Below are positions 1-11,991 of a DNA stretch of 64,000 bases, in pieces. The position numbers and the translations under genes are program-made. Origin of the DNA: Atrichornis clamosus (Eukaryota; Chordata; Aves; Passeriformes; Menuridae); the NCBI GenBank assembly GCA_013400975.1, contig WBMZ01006375.1, positions 217,607 through 281,606 of the forward strand. Reading direction: 5' to 3'. The stretch's first letter is position 1. Every line of letters starts with the position of its first letter. A model generated the notes under the pieces. It did not search any database, was not told the DNA's origin, and saw only the letters and a list, made by a program, of their open reading frames with translations.

Positions 1-3000
1 AAGGAAAAGAGTAAGTGATGTCTGCAGAGTCCTTCCTTTGAGGGCAGACTTTAGACAGGCTGGTTTCTGGATCTTTTCACTCCTCCAGTTTGGTTGTAGA
101 GACCACTTCTTGAACGCTTTTGTTGCCAGATTTTCTTGTGTAATCACTGCATGTATCAACAACTCAGGTTAGTTTGGGATTTAATGTTGGCTTGATACAT
201 AAAGGAGAAGCCTTCATCCAAGGGGGAGCACCTTCTCCTGGGCCTTGCCTCTTTTCTGCAGCTTTGCAAGAACTCAGGCTTGTTTTTAAGTCATTAGAAA
301 TATCATAGCAATGTGTGCCCAGTTGCCCAAGAATGTAGGTGAGCCCAAGCAGGGGTCTGCTGTGGAATGAAGGTATGTTGAGAATTTAAGTTGCTGGCTG
401 CAGCAATATCCCACGTTTATTAAATGAAATATGAAATACAGATGGAAGTCATCACAAAGATGTATGGCCAAGTTTGACTGCGAAGTGGGTGCAACACACT
501 GATTTATATCAGGTTAATTTCACTCCTAAATAGAAGAGACTTTTGAGGAAAGAACAAGAGTGTACCACCCGGTACTGTCAGAACAAAAGGAAATCGATGC
601 GCTAATCGGAAAGACTGATGACAAAAAATTCAAGTACCTAAATATTTTGTCTTATTTCTTTATAAATGAGAGTTAAACTCCTATGTTAAAAGTAGCTACA
701 AACCCTAAAATAGCTGCTCAAGAACGACTGGCAAGAATTAGCAATCAAATCATTGTACATGTGAAAGTTATTACAGCTAAAATATAAAAAAAAGAAATTT
801 AGATCAGGGTTAATTATAAGATGATGCAGTAGTATAATTAGTATTCTTCCTATGGAGGATTATGGGTCCTTCTAAATGCCCTTTTTGATTGCCTTCTTCC
901 CTTTTTTAATTTCCTCCTTGTCCTTTTTGATTATCTACCCCATGACCCTCAGGGCTCCTAAATGTAATACAATTGGAATAACATTTTTGTTAGAGGTGTT
1001 TTTTTATATAGGCTATTAACCTCTTGCTTACCGAGCACTAAGAAATTCTGTTCTGTGAGAGCTCTGTGAACCACGGAGGGACTCACTGGAATCCCTGGGG
1101 TTTTTATGCAGTGCAGCTGCTTGCCTGTCCCAAAGCAGTCTCTGAGGATATGTCAGGAACTGATCTGCATGAGAATGAGCAGAGAGAGAGGAGAACTTCC
1201 TTGGGGTGTGTTTTACATCTTGGCGAGATAAGATCTACTGGATCTTTGATATTTCCAAGGCTGCTTAGTGGTCTAACTGTGAGCATTAGGGTTTAATATA
1301 AAAGACTATTGTCAATTATCCTTTAATAGGATTTTTTGAATATTCTTTTTTTAATATTATTACCTTTAAGAGCAATAGGCTGAGATTTTTTTCCAGAGTG
1401 TAGGTGGAGTTCAGTTTCTTGCTTCTTTGGTATCCTTAAGAGGACAGCAGGACCTAACACTTCAGTCCATTTTGAATCTCACGACATATAAAGATTATTT
1501 CATTTGTGTATTTCTCTCGGGGCTACATTTTTTGTGGAATTTCACTCTGTTGGGAAGGAACGTTGTTTGTACCTGAACAATCAGATGTTGTTACCTTCCT
1601 GAGATGCCTTTCAGCTAATGTTGTTCAGTGTATACTATAAAATCAGTGGGAGGGACACCTCAAAATACAGAGTACTGGTTACTAAGGAAGCTAAGCACAT
1701 ATTCATGCTTGTTTTCATTTAATATCCTTTACTTCAGTCTAGCAAAGAGACATCCATCCCTGTGTACAAGTTCTTGCCCATTTCAGGCAAGGGCTAGAGC
1801 TGTGGTAGTTTGAGGTACTGTTATGATACTACTCATTGTCTGTTTCTCCAAGCTTGAATAAACTCATACTTCAGGTATTGTTTTTACTTGGCCAATAACT
1901 GGTCAAAACTTTTCTGTGCAAACCTGAATGCATAAGCAAGGAAAGTACAATGTGCTGTCCTTAAATTTACCCTGTTTGTAACCAAAAGACACCAGTATTG
2001 ATAATTTCTTGTCTGTATTTGGGGCTTGCATGAGACTTGTTGAATTGGTCAAGGTTCCTGCCTTCTCAGACAGAATCCCTGCCTCTCTCTTGAGTCTCTT
2101 GACCAAAGCATCATGTCATATCTTTCAGTTCAGTCTCTTCGCATGGCTAACATCATTAAGTTTTCTCTTTACGATGTTTAGCATTTTAATGTTTAAGTGG
2201 AAAGGTCATTGTTTTTCACTCTGCCAGCAATGCAAGTCAACTGAATTACACCAGTTCTCAGTGCTTCCCAAATGGGATATTACAGCTGATGGGAGATTTG
2301 TAAACAGATGAAATATTTAGAATCTCTTTATAGGAAAGACTCTATTCACTGGAACATTTTGATGCACTCCTTGTATAAAGGCAGTTTCTGTGTTGGTGTT
2401 TCTGTGCAGGTGTTTTGCCAAACATTCTTTTACGCGGTCACACAGGTGGCATTTCAGCACAGTGGTGCTGATCTGGTGGCATTAAACCAGATTCATTAGC
2501 ACGGCAAGAGGACAAAGTGAATCATAAAACTTTTAGGAGGAGAAAGTTTTCTACTCTGTGTTAGGTAGTATCAGATATTTTTCCAAAATTTCCTTACTCA
2601 CTGTCATTTTAAAAACGAGCCTTTTTTTATCCCAGTGTGAAGACGTTCATATAAGCTCATCTGAAGGACGAAAAGCAGTAGCAAACTTAAAAAGTGTCCC
2701 TAAAAAAGTAGTATTAGTTGAGGTGTTGGTGTTGAATAGTATTAAAGCAGCAATCGTAGCCGGAGATAGAAGCAGCAGCAGCACAAAGTTACCCTTTGTG
2801 TGGAAAAAGATACTGATAATACTTTTGAAAAAGTGTTACAAGTAAAATTAATACATTTTGAATGAGAGTAGGTGCATGGTACTGTGCTTTGTGATGTTTG
2901 ATACTTTTTTTTTGAGGCGGAAATTGCTTCCTTTTTTTTAGTCTAGAACTTCGATGCCGGTAGAATATTTGTGTCACATGGACAAAACACATTTGTTGTC

Positions 3001-6000
3001 AGTCATTGGCTGCCGCACTTAAAACATTCTTGGGTGTCTGTACTCATTTTGAAGTATTTTAGAATGAAAAGACTGGTTTTTCAGGCTGCCAAACCTGGAG
3101 GCTTAGGTAGGAAGACTGCTGGGAAGTGTTCCAGTGCCTCATCTAAGCAGAGACCTGGGCAGCGCTGAAAACGAGTAGCTTGGCCGTGGCACCAGTAGAC
3201 TGCAGACCTTTCTATTGGCACGTCACAGTTAGAGCTGGGCTAAGAAGTTCTGGATCACTCTTTACTTACAGTCCCACTGTAGTTCCATCACTCGGCCTCT
3301 CCTCTCTCTGGTTCCATCTCAGAATGATGTGGTACTTTTGGTTGGTTTGTGTTATGCTTCCGAAAGCGAAAGAAGGAAAAGCAGCAGCCGGCACATCGTT
3401 CCTGGAATACACTGGCAGCGTGCTTTCGAGATGAAACAGCTGTGTGTGCACAGCTCACAGCTTGGCTTGCTTGGGACCAGGGTGCCCTTGCCTGGCTTTT
3501 CTGGGTTCTCTGCTTGATTCCAAACTAAGTGATTGCCATTTCCATTTTTCCTACTTCTAGAAACACCTTCAGAAATAGATCAAGAAAGAGGAAATAAGGA
3601 AACAAAAGACTACTTAAATTCTGCATTTTTATTAGCACAAATGGGGAAACAGTAGATATTCCTGTCCTTTTAGGACTTTCTTCTTTTTGTTCTGTGTTAA
3701 CCAGAATAAATAATGTTTCACTTACCCCCAAGGTTGTGAAACAATAGAGGCTCTCTTGGTCTCAGATGCAGCTGCATGTTGTCCTGCAAATCTGACAGAA
3801 TTAAAGGTTAGGTCTAGCCTATGCATACACTTCCTCTGTTAGCCAAGGCTCACTGTGGATTTAAGTTTGCCGTGTGGATTACACCCACAATCCCTGGAAA
3901 AGGGGTGGAAGTGAGAGTCTGCATTCTAGCCAGTCATCTTCCATGGCTCAGTTTTTGGTTTGGCAAGTGAGATAACTTGAACAGGGGTGTTCTGTAGTGT
4001 GGGTGATTCAGGGGCTAACTTGAAAACACAGGTGTAAGAAACTCACGTCAGAAAGAGTCTGCCAAGGCAGTTCTGCAGACTGGTGCTGCCTTTCTGCACT
4101 GTGTCTGAGGCCTGATATCCTCTCTGCCAGCCCATGTCTTGCCAGCCTCCAATTCAGTAAGAAATTGGCCTTTTGCTGTTCTTTGAGAAGTTGCTCATGA
4201 AGAAAATCAATTAAACTTTTTTTTTTTTTTTAGAGTTTTGGGGTTTGGTTTAGTTTTCTCATTCTGTGATCTTGGTTTTCATTTGGTTTGTGGGGTTTTC
4301 TGTGTTCATTTAAATCCCCATGTTCTAGGCTTGAAAGTGTTGTGAAAATGCAGTGGTGATTAGCCTATATTCCTTAAAGTCTGTACTTCTAATTTCTTTC
4401 CTACACTGATATAACTCAAAGGTTTTTGTCCTTTCTAGTTAATTGTTAAATAAATGACTTGTAGTGGAGCTTAATAAGGCTTGAGGAGTATTGTGAGGGA
4501 ACACATACGTGGTTTTTCATCTTCTAAAACATAGTTCAAAAAAATGATCAGCATTTCGTATAAAATGGGAGTGTTCAGTAATCTGTGAAGAAGACATGAA
4601 GTTAGGGGAGGATAGGCGCAGAGTTTCCTCATGACCTGTGCAGTTCCTGCCTGTTTTCCAGGGTTCGAACAGCGGCGAGCTGAGTTACGGCCTGGAAGGG
4701 AAGTGAGGATCAAGGTCCCCAGGGGCCTGAGTCAGCTGCTTGTTGTGCCTCTGAAGGAAGGCATTAATGTCTGCCAGGAGTGGAAATGAATACCAAGTGT
4801 CCCTCTGGCGGGGACACTGCAGTGTGTGCTTTTGAAGAGAACAGCCCTTCTCAGGGCTGGGGGAAAGTGGTGTTTGCTGTTGTTGGTATCTCTCTTTGTG
4901 GTTCAGGCTCAGAATTTGAAAGACACTTTGATTCCAGCATGCTTTACTTGACCAACACAGGCAGATAGTGCTCCTGATACCTGCACTGTTTGCCACCTTG
5001 TCAAAACAAAGAAAAGGCTCAGTCCCTGTGTTGGGTGGTGTAGTTGTCACCTACGCTCTAGTTAGGACCCAGAAGAGCTGTTAACGTCACATAAAATGGG
5101 AAACAAAGGCTATACAAGACAATTTCCCCCAAACGGAAACAAAAGATAAGGAACACTGCTTTACACAGAAATCACAAAAGCTGGGAAATTACAAATTACA
5201 GTTATTAGTCATTCTTTACTGGCAAGAGGAGGCAATAAAAACCCCCCAATGTTCAAATATGGTGTGGCAAATAAAGTGACTTTCCTTAATCGATGAGGCA
5301 GTAGTGGTAGGATCTGCTCATCTCGAAAATGTTGTGCACAATGAGCAGACACCAGTGGAGTGCCCTGTTTTGAGAAGGCTTTGGCATGCACAAAATTCTT
5401 CTATTCCTTTGATAATAACTTGTTACTATAACTCTAATGTTGGTCTCCTTCTCTACATTTTCTCTGGCTACACCCTGGGTATGAGAAATGGTCTGTGTTT
5501 GACTTTCAAATATTTCAGATTTTTTAATGATAACTCTTTTACCTGTAAGAAAAGGTTGGGCAAACCTTGAAGTCTGCTCAATTTATCAGAAGATCTGACA
5601 ATTTAGCAAGAAGATTTGCTTATACTCTGGATATAATGAGGAATAGTATCCCCTTGAATGAGGTTAAATTGTATAGTGCTTAAACAATTTTTAAAAATTC
5701 TTAAAAACATTGATAAGCAGAATGATGTCTGTTCAGTGCATGGAAACATTCCAGACAGAAAGGAAGGAAGGAGACTCTGCTAGATGAATCTCTTAACAGG
5801 CTGGTTTTTCAGAGATTTTTTCCTCTGGACTAAAGAACATGAAAGCTGTGTTTAAAAATTTAAAGCCTTGATATGTTCTGGTTCTGTGGAGCAGCAGAAG
5901 GAAGAAGCTTTTTACAGTGCTATAATTCCCTATCCAGCAGCTCTTTAAATTAAGATGTTTATGACAGCTATTTGTACTTGATGGAATGCACATAGACTTG

Positions 6001-8851
6001 GTCATTCATGCCTTTTTCCCCCCCAGTTGTTATTTGTACGCAGTGGGTCAGGTGGTTATGATCCTGCTGTTGCCAGTGCAGTAAATGAACTTTAACTTCC
6101 ACCAAGGAAACCAACCAAAGAACCCCCTACCCAAACCCCTTCCCCCTCCCTATTTATCTTTCCAGAGATAAATGGAAGTGTAGGAAAAACATTCAACAAC
6201 AGTGAGTTATGGAGCTTTTTTTGTAATGCAGTCGTTTAACAACTCGAAGCTGGCAGTGATCCCATCCACCTTAATCCTCTTCACACTTTGTGAGCAGTCA
6301 GCCGGGAGCAAGAGAGCACTAGGACTTAATAGATTCCAGTGTTTGAGCTATGGCATTTGTGTTCAGCTTCCAGAACTGGTCTTAAGTGCCTAGTAAAACC
6401 TTACAGCTTTGCTTTCATTAATTAGAGACTCCCTTCCACTGATTTGTGGAAAACACTGACCAACGTGTTCCTTCAGCTCGGTAAATATTTATACAGCTCG
6501 CGTATGATTTTTAGTAATGAATACTGCTCATTTTCAGGGTGTCCAAAGGAGGCTCTTTCCAAATATTAACAAATTCCTTGTATGACCCATGCTGGACATG
6601 GCAATTCAGGTTAGGAAAAGTTAAATTTAAATCTTGTTGGTTTTTGAAGGTTTTTTTTCCTGAAATCTACTTTGCCGTGTCATCCTTTTTCATGATATTT
6701 GCTAGACGTCTGAGGGGAAAATGGGAAAAAAAACACAAACAAATCAACAGTGGGTAGCAATTACTATTTTAAACCAGCTGGCCACTACTTGAGTTGTGTA
6801 TCTGTCAGCTGAATTTGTCATGATTATGGTACTTAGGAACCTATCAGAATACGCATTTTCTGGGTTGTATTAGCACCCTTCAGACTTAACTGTATTTGTC
6901 CTCACCTACAGAACCCCTGTAACCCAGATGGGGAACAGAAATTGAATGCCTGGCTCATGGACACATCCAAATCCTTGCCATGGATACACTGACTGAATTG
7001 TCTGGGAAAATTACCCATCCAGCTATTCACACATAGGGATTGATCTGCATATGGAAATGCACAAGTGAAAGTGAGCACTGAAACATTGAATTCCTTTTTG
7101 GAAATATCACAGGAGCTGCTTGGAGAATTTCTCCAGTGTTCTTAATTAGTTGTTAGTGGATTTGTACTTTCAAAATTCTCCCAAATTACTTTTTGGAGGT
7201 TTTTTTAGTTGTCTCTCCTGTGTCCTTTTCTTACCTTTGATTCAAGTGCTATGCCTGGTTGTGTTTGTGCAGTGGTGCTGCTGATGTTACCAAGTAATGT
7301 GTTATTTTTATGTGAAGTGTCTTAGGCAGTAGTTTTTCTGGGCTTTGCATTCTTTAATGTACGCAGTTTGGAGAAATATGTTAACTCTTTAAGGATTGAT
7401 AGAACACTCAGTGCACATTTTCCTGGGGATATTTGGGCTAGCATAAATATTTGTACTCAAGAGAATGCTAAACTAACTCTGTCCAGTTTCCTGCACTGTG
7501 GTGAAATAGACCCATAGTGATATTTCTTAAAAAGTAATCTCTAAAGTAGCAAACCCTGATATTTAAGATTGTAGAATAAAAGAGCCACTTGGAGACATCT
7601 CATCCCTTTTTAATGCATGCAATGACCTTGATATAACTGTAATGAGCATAAGTAACTAATTTCTTTTTAGTGTAACTCATCCTACCTTTTTAGTTTTTGT
7701 TCAATTTCTTGCATGTATTGGCTAGTAGAGAGGTTTACCCAGAAGTGTTTGTTGCAGGCAGGCTGTGTTACCTCCAAACTGAGTGTGATAAACCATGCTG
7801 TCTGCCTTAAGGCACCTGCCCAACTACACGGTTCTGCCCGGCAGGTCAAGGTGCTGCACTTCATCCCATACTGGTCATGCTGGAGTTAATGGGTGGGTTT
7901 TCAGCATGTGCAGTGTGTGGTGGCCCCACAGAATCTCTGAGTGCCTCAGCTGTCAGGTCCTCTAGAAAGCAGTTTAAAAAATCTATTTCATTAATTGGTG
8001 CCAAATCTGACAGCAGCCAGGTGTAAAAGAAGGGAGAACGCTGGAATTGTTGTAGGAAGTATTCACAGTAGTGGTGACTTCAGTTTTCTCAGAAACAGAT
8101 AGAGAGTGGAACGTGAATCTTCAGCTATTAGCAATTAGTTGAGGTACAGAGGAAGCATTCACACTTTGTATCTGCAGGTTATAGGAACTCCAGGCACCTT
8201 ACTTTAGGTTTAGGTACCTAATTAATTTGCGCTTTCTTTGTGCACTAAGTCCCAGCTGCAGCAGCCCTGGGTTAGTTGAGGCACACGAGCGCGACTGATT
8301 TCCTTGCTGTGGTGATCAGCTCCAGTCTGGGAATTGGCAGTGCTCAGCTGGCCCAGCTGATGACCCAGCTGAGAGCTGCCAGGGGATCCTCCTGGCTGTG
8401 ATTTGGCAATCCTTGCCTTGAGCTCCAGCTGAGGATCACATTTCAGCCAGTATGACTCTTGTGTTTCTGTTGCTAAATTTTCTGTATTCTCCAAACAATC
8501 ACAAGGATAATCATCTGTAATTTCAGATTTTTTAAACTGAAGGCTTTTTTTCTTAAATTACATTCTTCCTATATTTTGTCTTTTTAAGAATAATCCTGGA
8601 GGTATCACTGCTGTCTAGGGATAATTTTATACGTGTGTGGTGTGCAAATACAGTAACAGATTTAAAGCAAAAAGTGTAGTATTTTACAAAAAGTTTCTAA
8701 ATATTATTCTGTATAATGTTGAAGAGGAACAGCTTTTTTGAAGTTGCCTGTTGTTTGGTGATATCTTAGATAAACTCAGTGTTTTAGTGCAGGAAATGCA
8801 AGAAATCTGAAGCAAATGTCCTTTCCTTACTGACTTTCACCTGTGTACCAG
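1..8851. other. Non-coding single-copy DNA, left part
   Basis: AT-rich sequence with stop codons frequent in all six frames. The longest open frame is about 120 codons (minus strand, near 4.7-5.05 kb); it has no recognisable domain and sits in a slightly GC-richer patch, so I treat it as chance. The only simple-sequence feature of note is the T run near 4.22 kb. The first ten bases are followed by a consensus donor-like GTAAGT, which could mean the window opens at an exon end, but no exon body is visible. I see no RNA genes, LTRs or LINE pieces here. Intronic or intergenic identity is inference. Confidence 0.6.
4217..4231. repeat. Poly(T) run
   Basis: Fifteen consecutive T, preceded by TTAAAC. 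This is a homopolymer tract and a likely length-variable site. It has no adjoining retroposon body that I can recognise. Confidence 0.9.
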
Positions 8852-8931
8852 CTGCACTCAGGGCTTTTGCTGACTCCAGTTGGCAGTGGCCTTGGCCTTA
8901 TCAGAGAGACCAGCACTTCACTGCTTACAAG
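8852..8931 (+). other. Weak splice-flanked exon-like interval
   Basis: An 80-nt interval preceded by a pyrimidine-rich stretch ending ACCAG and followed by AAG|GTAGGAAG. Two of the three forward frames are open through it. It is GC-richer than its surroundings. Eighty nucleotides is not a multiple of three and neither peptide is familiar. Such pseudo-exons are common by chance in vertebrate introns, so this is listed only as something to test against RNA data. Confidence 0.1.
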
Positions 8932-9277
8932 GTAGGAAGTCATTTAAGTACTTGAGATATTTGGATGAGAGTTTTCTTTAAATCAGTGAGACAGCTTGTG
9001 AGTTAAAAGTAACTTTTCTTGATGAATGAGCCTGAAGAGCTCTCTCCCTGCCTTTAGATGTAGTTCATCCTGCTGTGAGAGCAGTGGCAGGGGAGGCATT
9101 TGCCCTGCTGCAGCTTGTTGGATTAAAGAGAACCCTTTGGTAGCAAATGTTGTCAATGCAGCAACTTCTGCAAGCGCTAAATTTACTTATGAGAAGTTCT
9201 TTTTTAATTGCCCCAGGACAACCCCTTCCATGTCTTGCTTTTGCCTGGAGAAAGTTTCTATATGGAAATACTTCGTC

Positions 9278-9291
9278 TTTTTTTTTTTTTT
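9278..9291. repeat. Poly(T) run
   Basis: Fourteen consecutive T followed by AAGATGG. It resembles a polypyrimidine tract, but no exon with a donor follows. Homopolymer tract only. Confidence 0.85.
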
Positions 9292-9731
9292 AAGATGGTA
9301 TAGAGGATGTCTAGAGTTTGTCAAGCCAATTGATCCTCGAGGGAATGTGCTGACTTTCAGTGTGTATGGAGGATTTTTAAAGCAGCTGAGCAAAATCCCT
9401 TCTCAGATAAGACGCTTTCTATTTTGTCAGTTAAGAGCATCTTCAAATCGAAATAGCTCAAACATAATCAAATCTCCCTTCCTCAATCCCTTGCCTTCTC
9501 CTCCCAACCCCCTACACAAGCCATCCCCAAAAGGATAATCCTGGCAGTGATGTCATTAGAATGAATTTACAGACCAGTGCTCAATTTTCTTGTCTTGAAC
9601 TTCAGTTGCTAATGCTGTAAATTTGAGCTGTGTATGTAAAGGAGTCAGGTTATGCCTTTTTCCCACCCTTGTTTAATTTCCCTGGAGCCCTGAGAATAAA
9701 TAATGTGGGATTATTTGGATATTTTCATGCC

Positions 9732-9748
9732 TTTTTTTTTTTTTTTTT
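9732..9748. repeat. Poly(T) run
   Basis: Seventeen consecutive T followed by AACTGG. It could be the minus-strand poly(A) tail of an old retrocopy, but no coding body is visible to its right, so it is reported as a plain homopolymer. Confidence 0.85.
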
Positions 9749-10177
9749 AACTGGTACACAGCTTCATATTGCTTCCAAAATTTGTAAAAGCTCTTGCTAT
9801 ATTCCTCAGGGAATCCTTGTCTTCAGGGAACAGAAGGTTTAAGGAGAGAATTTTGCTGGCTAAATGTGGTTAAAGATAGTTATAGTTTCTGGTAGGTGTT
9901 GTGAATGGTGATAAGATGTACAGAATAGACTGAAAAATAATTTATTTTAACCAATTTACTCTCTTTTCTGAAAATAAAATATTTTTGTCGTGATGATCCC
10001 CGGTGATTTTGACCTCTGGAGAATATTTTTTAGGTGTTAAGAAGCACGAATGAATAAAATTGATCCAAACTTATATCAAGAATCATGATGCATCTTATAA
10101 ACGTCGTCATACGGACTGACTAGGCAAAGAAAGGACGAAACAGGCTGAATTACCCTGTTTGTTGGTAGGAGATTGCA

Positions 10178-10440
10178 GTGGGTAGGGATTACGCGAATTT
10201 TGTGGAGTTGCTGCACAGTCAGCTGGTGGCACAACCGGAGTGTGAGTGCCGGTCCCTGAAGCCTCAGTGCCTCCTGGCCAGCCCGGAACCACGGAGCTGC
10301 AGCCTGGCAGGTTCAGCGGCCTGTGTCAGTCACTGCAGGCACCGCAGCGCCTTCCTTCCCACAGGCTTCCGTGTGAGCAGAGAGGTACGGGGCACCGAGA
10401 GCTTCCCTGGGTTCGCTGCACAGGCGGGAAAGAAAGGCTA
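10178..10440. promoter_or_regulatory. CpG-enriched patch, possible cryptic regulatory element
   Basis: By hand count there are 14 CpG dinucleotides between about 10186 and 10430, far denser than the flanking AT-rich DNA. Open frames of about 85 and 68 codons (plus) and 156 codons (minus) overlap here. That is expected when GC content rises and stop codons thin out, and none encodes a family I recognise. The patch could be an orphan CpG island, an unmethylated enhancer, or an old GC-rich repeat fragment. Nothing sets its direction. Confidence 0.3.
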
Positions 10441-11938
10441 AAGTCAGCCTGAAACGTGTGTTGGAAGCAGAATTTCTGCTTGGGGCTTTTATCTAAAATT
10501 AACTTTCTTTTTTTGGTGCCAAGTTGATGTGCATATTGAAAGTGGTAAATACTTGTTTGAAGTACTCCGTTGTACTTCAAGTTTAATGTATAAAAAACAA
10601 GAAACCTTTCAGATCCGAAAGAACAAACGGGCGAGACTAACCCAGACAGATCATCTGAAAGTTGGTAGGCTGTGGGCTGCCTTGCAAATCCCATCCCACC
10701 AATCTGTGGGTGAAGCCTGGGTGCATCGCAGTCAGAAATGGCACTGGTGGATGCAGCACACAGGTTTGCTGTCATAGTCAGGAAACAGGAACACATTCCC
10801 TATTGGCAGAGCTGCCAGCAGACAGGAATAACAAGTGCAGAGTCCCAGGTTCCAGGTGATGGTAGCTGTGGTGTGATCCTTGGGTTTGTGTACAGCACAT
10901 GTATCTGTGCAGTATTTTAGGACACTTCTTAACATAACATGACCTTTCCTTCCCTTATTTATCCACAGCAGGCATTTTCCTGCTTCTGAGTAGAGCTTTA
11001 AAGAAAAAACATCTTCATTTCCTCATGGAAGATCTTTCCTACTGAAGGGAAAGATGCTCCTGTGTTCAGGATTGTGGCAAACACATTAACCTTGCCATAT
11101 ATGTAACAGGCATACCAGAGCTCCAGTGTAAGTGAAAAGCACATCAGGGTGCTGTCTGTGCTCTATAATCCAATAGTTACAGCAAACAAAACCTCACCTT
11201 ACAGTAATAAAAAGGGCCTTAGTGCTGTGAAGTAACTGTGTCGCTTTTGTGGCGTTGATTTGCCTTATCTTAGCATCTTCCTGGGATGGTAAATCCCCCT
11301 TTTTAGTAAGTGTTATAAAAAGAAAATGAACTCCGTTCTAACTTGTTTTGTGGCTTTATTTAGTGTAATTCACATATCTCATAGGCATTTTTATAATAAA
11401 AATTCTAAAATATACTTTAGGTCAAGGGGATATTAACACCTTATTCTATTTCTTAAGACCTATATTATGAGCTGCATTTGGACTCTGGAGCACAATCATC
11501 TCTGTAAAGGAATTAAGCTTTCCCACTAGCCCCTGAGTAGAGGGACAGGTTTAGACAGTCCTGTGCCAGTCACCAGCCATGACAGCAGTGCAGTGAGCAC
11601 TACCGAACTGTGGGCACCCTAAACACATGGAACCGAAAACAGAGATGGCCTTTAATAAGAATGAGAAAGAAAACCCTTGAAAAATGAGTGTCCATCCAAA
11701 CTCAGTGTAATTATGCTAAATAAATCTAGTTACATGAAAAATAAATGCTACTTAGATTTGTTTGGATTTGCAGCACATATGAGGCAATTGGTCCTGTTTT
11801 TAGAAAAAATGCATCATGTTATGGACTTTCCATTTGAAATTTGTTTCCATTTGTTAATTCTGATTTTTTAAAACATACTTTTTCTGTACATGAACATTTT
11901 AAATTAGGAAAGAATAGGCTGCCTTTTTTTTTTAACAG

Positions 11939-11991
11939 GCATTGAACAAGGTCATGGTTTTCCTTTTTATAACTGGCACTGAAAGTGCAAG
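11939..11991 (+). other. Splice-flanked exon candidate, 53 nt
   Basis: This has one of the best acceptor/donor pairs in the window: GCC followed by ten T and AACAG on the left, and GTGCAAG|GTGAGTGAA on the right. Only the first frame stays open; it reads ALNKVMVFLFITGTESA and leaves two bases in the split codon. I do not recognise the peptide. Fifty-three nucleotides would shift frame if skipped. It could be a coding exon, an exon of a long non-coding RNA, or a pseudo-exon. Its strand is opposite to the minus-strand candidates further right. Confidence 0.2.

Larger units (their letters stand above)
8932..11938. other. Non-coding DNA with T runs and a CpG-enriched patch
   Basis: No recognisable gene. 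A 170-codon plus-strand open frame (9026-9538) spans a T run, which translates as a phenylalanine string, and a C-rich tail; this low-complexity make-up argues against a protein. The CpG-enriched patch at about 10.18-10.44 kb is listed separately. The rest is AT-rich single-copy sequence. Confidence 0.6.

Noticed and set aside
1..16. GTAAGT at position 11 suggesting the window begins at an exon end
   Set aside because: Only ten bases of possible exon are visible, and isolated GTAAGT motifs are frequent.
4663..4675. GGTTCGAACAG resembling a tRNA B box (SINE or tRNA gene)
   Set aside because: No A box at the right distance, no cloverleaf stems and no poly(A) or SINE tail.
9026..9538. 170-codon plus-strand open frame
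   Set aside because: It translates a T run into a phenylalanine string and ends in a proline-rich low-complexity tail. No protein-like conservation signal can be seen.
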